From UBA10364 sp965656315 (GTDB lineage Bacteria > Bacteroidota > Bacteroidia > Flavobacteriales > Schleiferiaceae), in assembly GCA_965656315.1 (NCBI GenBank), contig CBFHKC010000001.1, positions 62,001 to 126,000 on the forward strand: DNA of 64,000 nucleotides, given 5' to 3'. The translations under genes were made by a program, and so were the position numbers. The notes below the pieces were generated by a model. It made no database searches and was not told where the DNA came from. It saw only the letters and a program-made list of their open reading frames with translations. Below are positions 59,902 through 64,000 of this stretch, one piece after another; position 1 is the stretch's first letter, and each line of letters begins with the position of its first letter.

Positions 59902-61917
59902 TTACCATATGATGATTTCTTCGCCTTCTGCTTTGATGTACTCACCTTCTTCACAACCGAATGCTGCACGAAATTCTGGCATGTTACTTACAGGCCCCTT
60001 CACGCGGAACTCAGCCGGGGAGTGAGGATCTGTAGTTACCTGCTGCTTGAGGTATTCATCGCGTCCGTTACTTTGCCAAACCTGAGCCCAACCTAAGAAA
60101 ACACGCTGATCTGCGGTAAAGCCATCGATCGGTGCAATATCTTTTCCTTCTTTATAATTCTGGTAAGCATAGTATGCCAAGGTCAATCCACCAAGATCGG
60201 CGATGTTTTCACCTAATGTGAGATGACCGTTTACGTGCACATCTGGAAGCACCTCATAAGCATCATACTGTGCTGCAAGGCGCTCGGTAAGGTCATCGAA
60301 CTGCGCTTTGTCTTGTTCCGTCCACCAATTTTCAAGGTTTCCATCAGGTCCATATTTAGAACCTTGATCATCAAAACCGTGAGAAAACTCGTGACCGATC
60401 ACACCACCGATTGCCCCATAATTGATTGCGGCATCTGCATCTGGATTGTAAAACGGCGGCTGTAGAATTCCAGCAGGGAATACTACCTCATTATTTAGAG
60501 GATTGTAGTAGGCATTCACAATATGTGCTCCCATACCCCACTCTTCCTTATCTACGGGCTGATCTAGTTTTGCTAGATTTTTGCGAGTGAAATAGCGCTG
60601 TATGTTTTTAAGATTAGCAAAGTAGCTGTCTCTGCTCAGTTCCAAATCACTGATATCTTCCCATTTGTCTGGATATCCAATTTTGTAGGTAAAGGCTGCC
60701 AATTTTTCTTTCGCACGCACTTTGGTCTCATCGGTCATCCAAGTTAATTGGTCAATACGACCGCTAAAGGCCGTACGTAGGTTTTCTACCAGTTCTTCAA
60801 CGTCCTTTTTGTGCTCCTCAGGGAAGTATTGCTTGGCGTATAAATGCCCAATCTGTTCACCTAAGGCACCTGCAGCGCTCTGAACGCGCTTCCATCGAGG
60901 ATTCATTTTTGGCTTACCGCTTAAGGTCTGCTCGAAGAATTCGAAGTTTTGACGCTCCAGCTCATCATTCAGCGAACCTGCCGCTGCATCAATCACGTGC
61001 CATTTGTAATAGTGCTTCCAAGTATCTATCGTTACACCATCCAAACCAGTAGCTAGTCTTTCAAAGAAGATAGGCGCACTGTTCACGACTTCACGATCAC
61101 CCAATTCAAGGGTGTTCATAAGCGTCTTGATCGGCAGATTCGGTGCCAACTCTTGCCATTGCTCAATAGACATAGGGTTGTAACGTCCTTCAGCATCACG
61201 CATCTCAACTCTAGATTTCATAGCTGTAGCCAAACGCACTTCAAGATCATAAATAGCAGCTGTATCTAATTCTGCTCCAACAATAGCTCCCATAGCCGCA
61301 ATATGCTTGCGGTATTTGGACTGTAGGGCTTTGCTTTCAGCATCTTCACGCAGATAGTAATCGCGATCTGGAAGACCAATTCCACCTTGACCAACGTACA
61401 ACGCGTGTTTCGTACTTTCTTTCGCATCAGTCCCAACATACACTGAAATAGGTGATCCTATGCCATTGAATTTATTGCGTGCCATCAATTCAAATAGCCC
61501 ATCCAAATTCTCGATTTGATCTACTTCAGCTAAATATGGTGTCAATTCTTCAGTACCGCGGGTATTGCGAGCAACACTGTCCATTCCACTAGCCACGAGG
61601 TCTCCAATCAACTGCTCGTCAGTTCCCTTTTCAAAGCTGCCGGCTGCAACTTCCTCAAGCATGGTTTTGACACGTTGTTTATTGCGCTCGCCGAGTTTGT
61701 TGAACTCACCCCATCGCACTTCAGTTTCTGGAATTGGGTTCATTTCACGCCAACCACCAGCGGTGTAGGTAAAGAAATCATCGCAGGGCGCAACGCTTGT
61801 ATCTAAATGCTCTAAGGGGAATGCCGCAATTTTCTCTGCCGTCACCTCGTCATTCGAAGTCGGTGTGTTCTGACAAGCTGCTAATGCAACTGCGGAAAGG
61901 AGTACTACTTTTTTCAT
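59902..61917 (-). CDS. M13 family metallopeptidase lipoprotein (PepO/neprilysin-like)
   Basis: A 671-residue zinc endopeptidase. It has a lipoprotein signal (LSAVALAACQNT). The N-terminal M13 domain (VAPCDDFFTYTAGGW) is followed by the catalytic domain with HExxH as VIGHEFSHGFDDQGSKY and ENIADLGGLTLAYYAYQ carrying the third ligand Glu. NAYYNPLNNEVVFPAGILQPPFY and the C-terminal RVKGPVSNMPEFRAAFGC are typical. It is a periplasm- or surface-facing peptidase with unknown substrate. It follows folA by 39 bases and may be co-transcribed with thyA and folA. Confidence 0.94.
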   Translation of the reverse strand: MKKVVLLSAVALAACQNTPTSNDEVTAEKIAAFPLEHLDTSVAPCDDFFTYTAGGWREMNPIPETEVRWGEFNKLGERNKQRVKTMLEEVAAGSFEKGTDEQLIGDLVASGMDSVARNTRGTEELTPYLAEVDQIENLDGLFELMARNKFNGIGSPISVYVGTDAKESTKHALYVGQGGIGLPDRDYYLREDAESKALQSKYRKHIAAMGAIVGAELDTAAIYDLEVRLATAMKSRVEMRDAEGRYNPMSIEQWQELAPNLPIKTLMNTLELGDREVVNSAPIFFERLATGLDGVTIDTWKHYYKWHVIDAAAGSLNDELERQNFEFFEQTLSGKPKMNPRWKRVQSAAGALGEQIGHLYAKQYFPEEHKKDVEELVENLRTAFSGRIDQLTWMTDETKVRAKEKLAAFTYKIGYPDKWEDISDLELSRDSYFANLKNIQRYFTRKNLAKLDQPVDKEEWGMGAHIVNAYYNPLNNEVVFPAGILQPPFYNPDADAAINYGAIGGVIGHEFSHGFDDQGSKYGPDGNLENWWTEQDKAQFDDLTERLAAQYDAYEVLPDVHVNGHLTLGENIADLGGLTLAYYAYQNYKEGKDIAPIDGFTADQRVFLGWAQVWQSNGRDEYLKQQVTTDPHSPAEFRVKGPVSNMPEFRAAFGCEEGEYIKAEGEEIIIW

Positions 61918-61956
61918 GTGTTCAGGTTTATTTGTGCTAACGAATTGCCTCTTAGG

Positions 61957-62445
61957 CTACTTGCGTTTCCAAGTTTTGAAGTTAAAACTAAATTCGTGAT
62001 TCTCATCCGTTGGATGATGAACGTCGGTAACCAATTCAAATTCTTCACTATTCCAAACCGGGAAATAGGCGTCTCCCTCAGGGGATGCATGAATTTCAGT
62101 GATTTCCAAAACATCCAAATACGGCAGGGATAACTCATAAATCTGAGCACCACCAACGATAAATACTTCTTCTTCATGCTGTGCAAGTGCAATCGCATCC
62201 TCTAGCGAGTGCACTACCTCAGCGCCCTCGGCTACAAAATCCTCTTTACGAGTAATCACAATGTGACGTCGTTTAGGAAGAGGACGGCCACCAAGACTGT
62301 CCCATGTTTTACGCCCCATGATGATGGTACGTCCAGCGGTGTGGCGCTTGAAGTGCTTTAAGTCATCAGGCAGGTGCCATATCAGATCATTATCTTTTCC
62401 GATAACACGGTTCTCGCCGTAGGCAACTATAGCTTTTAAAATCAT
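61957..62445 (-). CDS. folA: Dihydrofolate reductase
   Basis: NADPH-dependent enzyme of 162 aa that regenerates tetrahydrofolate. Visible: IVAYGENRVIGKDNDLIWHLPDDL, GRTIIMGRKTWDSL and VFIVGGAQIYELSLPYLD, with the family acid in LPDDLKHFK. It begins two bases after thyA, the usual pairing since thymidylate synthase produces dihydrofolate. Confidence 0.97.
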   Translation of the reverse strand: MILKAIVAYGENRVIGKDNDLIWHLPDDLKHFKRHTAGRTIIMGRKTWDSLGGRPLPKRRHIVITRKEDFVAEGAEVVHSLEDAIALAQHEEEVFIVGGAQIYELSLPYLDVLEITEIHASPEGDAYFPVWNSEEFELVTDVHHPTDENHEFSFNFKTWKRK

Positions 62446-62447
62446 AA

Positions 62448-63329
62448 TTAAACGGCAACCTTGCCGGGTATGTGTGGATGTGGATCATAACCTACGATCT
62501 CAAAATCATCATAGGTGAAGTCAAAAATATTCTTGCGTTCCGGATTCAACTTAAGCTCAGGTAACGCTCTGAAGTCTCGCGTGAGTTGGAGTTGAACTTG
62601 TTCGATGTGATTGTTATAGATATGTGCATCACCTAACGTATGTACAAAGTCTCCTACCTCCAAGTCACAAGCTTGGGCAACCATGTGCACTAGGAACGCA
62701 TAAGACGCAATATTGAAGGGAACTCCGAGGAATATGTCGGCACTACGCTGATACAGCTGGCACGATAGCTTTCCATCCGCGACATAAAACTGGAAGAACG
62801 CATGACACGGAGGTAAGGCCATCTGATCGACAAAACCTACATTCCAAGCATTCACTATGATGCGACGTGAGTTAGGATTGTTCTTGATTTGCTCTATGAT
62901 CTGGCTAATCTGATCAACTGAACCTCCGTCAGGGGTAGGCCATGAGCGCCATTGATAACCATAAACGGGTCCAAGCTCTCCCCATTGCTTTGCAAAGTCT
63001 GGTTGCTGAGCTACTTTTTCGGCAAATTCACGAATGTCCTCGCCTTGATAGTCTTCACTTTTTTGGTAGGCGGCAAACGGCCAATCGTCCCAGATGCGTA
63101 CTTTGTTTTGTGCGAGGTATTCGATATTCGTAGAACCTTGAAGGAACCACAAAAGCTCATGAAGAATACTCTTAATATGAACTTTTTTAGTGGTTAACAA
63201 CGGAAAACCCTCTTGAAGGTTGAATCGCATTTGATGCCCGAAAACACTTAAGGTCCCCGTTCCGGTTCTGTCTCCCTTCTGAACGCCTTCGTCCAGAACT
63301 CTCTTAACTAAATCGTGGTATTGCTGCAT
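62448..63329 (-). CDS. thyA: Thymidylate synthase
   Basis: Folate-dependent enzyme (293 aa) that methylates dUMP to dTMP. The nucleophile cysteine is in MALPPCHAFFQFYV, with the phosphate-binding RRIIVNAWNV and RSADIFLGVPFNIASYAFL also intact. It is about 30 residues longer than the E. coli enzyme because of an insertion around residues 90-120, as in the longer bacterial forms. A CATATTTG sequence (one mismatch to the -7 element) lies six bases upstream of the ATG. Confidence 0.97.
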   Translation of the reverse strand: MQQYHDLVKRVLDEGVQKGDRTGTGTLSVFGHQMRFNLQEGFPLLTTKKVHIKSILHELLWFLQGSTNIEYLAQNKVRIWDDWPFAAYQKSEDYQGEDIREFAEKVAQQPDFAKQWGELGPVYGYQWRSWPTPDGGSVDQISQIIEQIKNNPNSRRIIVNAWNVGFVDQMALPPCHAFFQFYVADGKLSCQLYQRSADIFLGVPFNIASYAFLVHMVAQACDLEVGDFVHTLGDAHIYNNHIEQVQLQLTRDFRALPELKLNPERKNIFDFTYDDFEIVGYDPHPHIPGKVAV

Positions 63330-63400
63330 GAAACAAATATGCCTTTTAAAGGGATTTGGTTTACACGAGAATGACTAGGGTTATCCACCAAGAAATCAAC

Positions 63401-63432
63401 AAAAAACCCGCCTTGGAAACCAAGACGGGTTT
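63401..63432 (-). terminator. Terminator after tRNA-Leu
   Basis: On the minus strand AACCCGTCTTGG pairs with CCAAGGCGGGTT with one T-G pair around a three-base loop, followed by six Ts in total. It lies four bases beyond the tRNA-Leu 3' end. Confidence 0.8.
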
Positions 63433-63436
63433 AGAG

Positions 63437-63522
63437 TGCCCCGGGCCGGGGTCGAACCGGCACGGACATTACTGTCCACAGGATTTTAAGTCCGGCGTGT
63501 CTACCAATTCCACCACCGGGGC
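63437..63522 (-). tRNA. tRNA-Leu (anticodon UAA)
   Basis: An 86-base tRNA with acceptor GCCCCGG/CCGGGGC, D-arm TGGAATTGGTAGACA, anticodon loop containing TAA (ACTTAAAAT), a long class II variable arm (TGGACAGTAATGTCC) and T-arm GGTTCGACC. The discriminator is A, as required for tRNA-Leu. CCA is not encoded. Confidence 0.96.
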
Positions 63523-63526
63523 TCCA

Positions 63527-63554
63527 ACAAAAAACCCTCCAAGGTTGGGAGGGT
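63527..63554 (-). terminator. Terminator between the two tRNA genes
   Basis: On the minus strand ACCCTCC pairs with GGAGGGT across a 7-base loop, followed by a run of Ts. It lies between tRNA-Gly and tRNA-Leu, so the two tRNAs may be separate transcripts or partly attenuated. Confidence 0.7.
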
Positions 63555-63559
63555 CTTTG

Positions 63560-63632
<73 letters not shown>

Positions 63633-63682
63633 GATTGGGTCGGCAAATATATAGACGATTTTCAGCTTTACAAGCCCTATTT

Positions 63683-64000
63683 CTATTTTTTTGAAACTTT
63701 TTCTTTTAAAGTCTGCAGTAACATCAGTGCTTCAATAGGCTTAAGATGATCTAAGTCCAAGGTTTCGAGCTCAGTAGCAATTTCTTCGAGTTCCGGACGG
63801 TCCATGGAGAAAAAATTTAATTGATGACCATTATTCCCTTCCACTGATGAATTTTCAGCACTTTGACGTTGAGATTCCAGTGATTCGAGGACGCGATCTG
63901 CACGATGGAGTACATACGATGGGATGCCAGCAAGCTTTGCAACGTGTAGTCCAAAAGAGTGAGCGGTACCGCCAGGTTTTAATTGGCGTGTAAAAACAAT
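63683..64000 (-). CDS. mutS: DNA mismatch repair protein MutS, C-terminal part
   Basis: Only the last 105 codons are in the window; the rest lies beyond the right edge. The visible part has the end of the ATPase domain (LKPGGTAHSFGLHVAKLAGI and YVLHRADRVLESL), a variable linker, and the C-terminal helical tail LDLDHLKPIEALMLLQTLK, typical of MutS. The stop is TAG at 63683-63685. Confidence 0.9.
   Translation of the reverse strand: MVFTRQLKPGGTAHSFGLHVAKLAGIPSYVLHRADRVLESLESQRQSAENSSVEGNNGHQLNFFSMDRPELEEIATELETLDLDHLKPIEALMLLQTLKEKVSKK

Overview
The window is a continuous piece of a Bacteroidota chromosome, most likely order Flavobacteriales; relatives of the Cryomorphaceae/Schleiferiaceae would fit, but the family is inference. 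Supporting evidence: SprA, the outer-membrane channel of the type IX secretion system (T9SS); secreted proteins with type A and type B T9SS sorting domains; alternative complex III (actABCDEF) feeding a cytochrome c oxidase; mevalonate-pathway genes; DUF6029 and Omp28-like proteins; and repeated matches to the Bacteroidota -7 promoter element TAnnTTTG close to start codons. No phage, transposon, CRISPR array or horizontally acquired island was seen; the window reads as core genome.

Layout. 1-4189 (minus): pabB (runs off the left edge), lpd, lnt. 4221-10471 (plus): pssA, purS, a lone receiver protein, acpH, a pterin synthase, fabD, mvaD, a mevalonate kinase and a UbiA prenyltransferase; lipid and isoprenoid genes dominate. 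10473-12686 (minus): a large T9SS type B secreted protein. 12775-14157 (plus): an M20 peptidase. 14230-16560 (minus): a Pit-type phosphate transporter containing an assembly gap. 16634-19275 (plus): a YyaL-like lipoprotein and tag. 19279-22679 (minus): tolC-like, macA-like and tsaB. 22721-26648 (minus): ctaB, two oxidase subunit III genes, subunit IV, an SCO gene interrupted by a gap, DUF420 and a tiny CSMC membrane protein. 26704-30305 (minus): gcvH, vanZ, three TonB-domain genes and cysQ. 30356-38245 (minus): ruvA and sprA. 38353-39039 (minus): a small secreted protein. 39146-44134 (plus): an unusual run of an Omp28-like secreted protein, a TlpA-like thioredoxin, a DUF6029 barrel and an Omp28-like lipoprotein, all with paired cysteines. 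44131-46091 (minus): queG and ruvB. 46167-57202 (minus): actABCDEF then ctaC and ctaD, ended by a strong terminator. 57375-57854 (plus): a SPOR protein. 57820-59831 (minus): two rhodaneses, thioredoxin and a DUF3089 lipoprotein. 59902-63329 (minus): thyA, folA and an M13 peptidase. 63437-63632 (minus): tRNA-Leu and tRNA-Gly. 63683-64000 (minus): the 3' end of mutS.

How the genes work together. Two loci about 20 kb apart together encode most of a quinol-to-oxygen chain: complex III and oxidase subunits I/II at one, subunits III/IV and the assembly factors (CtaB, SCO, DUF420, perhaps the 69-residue protein) at the other. SprA exports the T9SS cargo, of which three or more examples lie in the window. 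The most interesting poorly understood unit is the thiol-rich envelope cluster at 39146-44134. Two runs of N (99 and 98 bases) are assembly gaps: the first appears to hide nothing, because the flanks join perfectly, and the second hides the metal-binding core of SCO. No gene-free stretch longer than 300 bases occurs; the longest, about 170 bases, is the actA/SPOR divergent promoter region.
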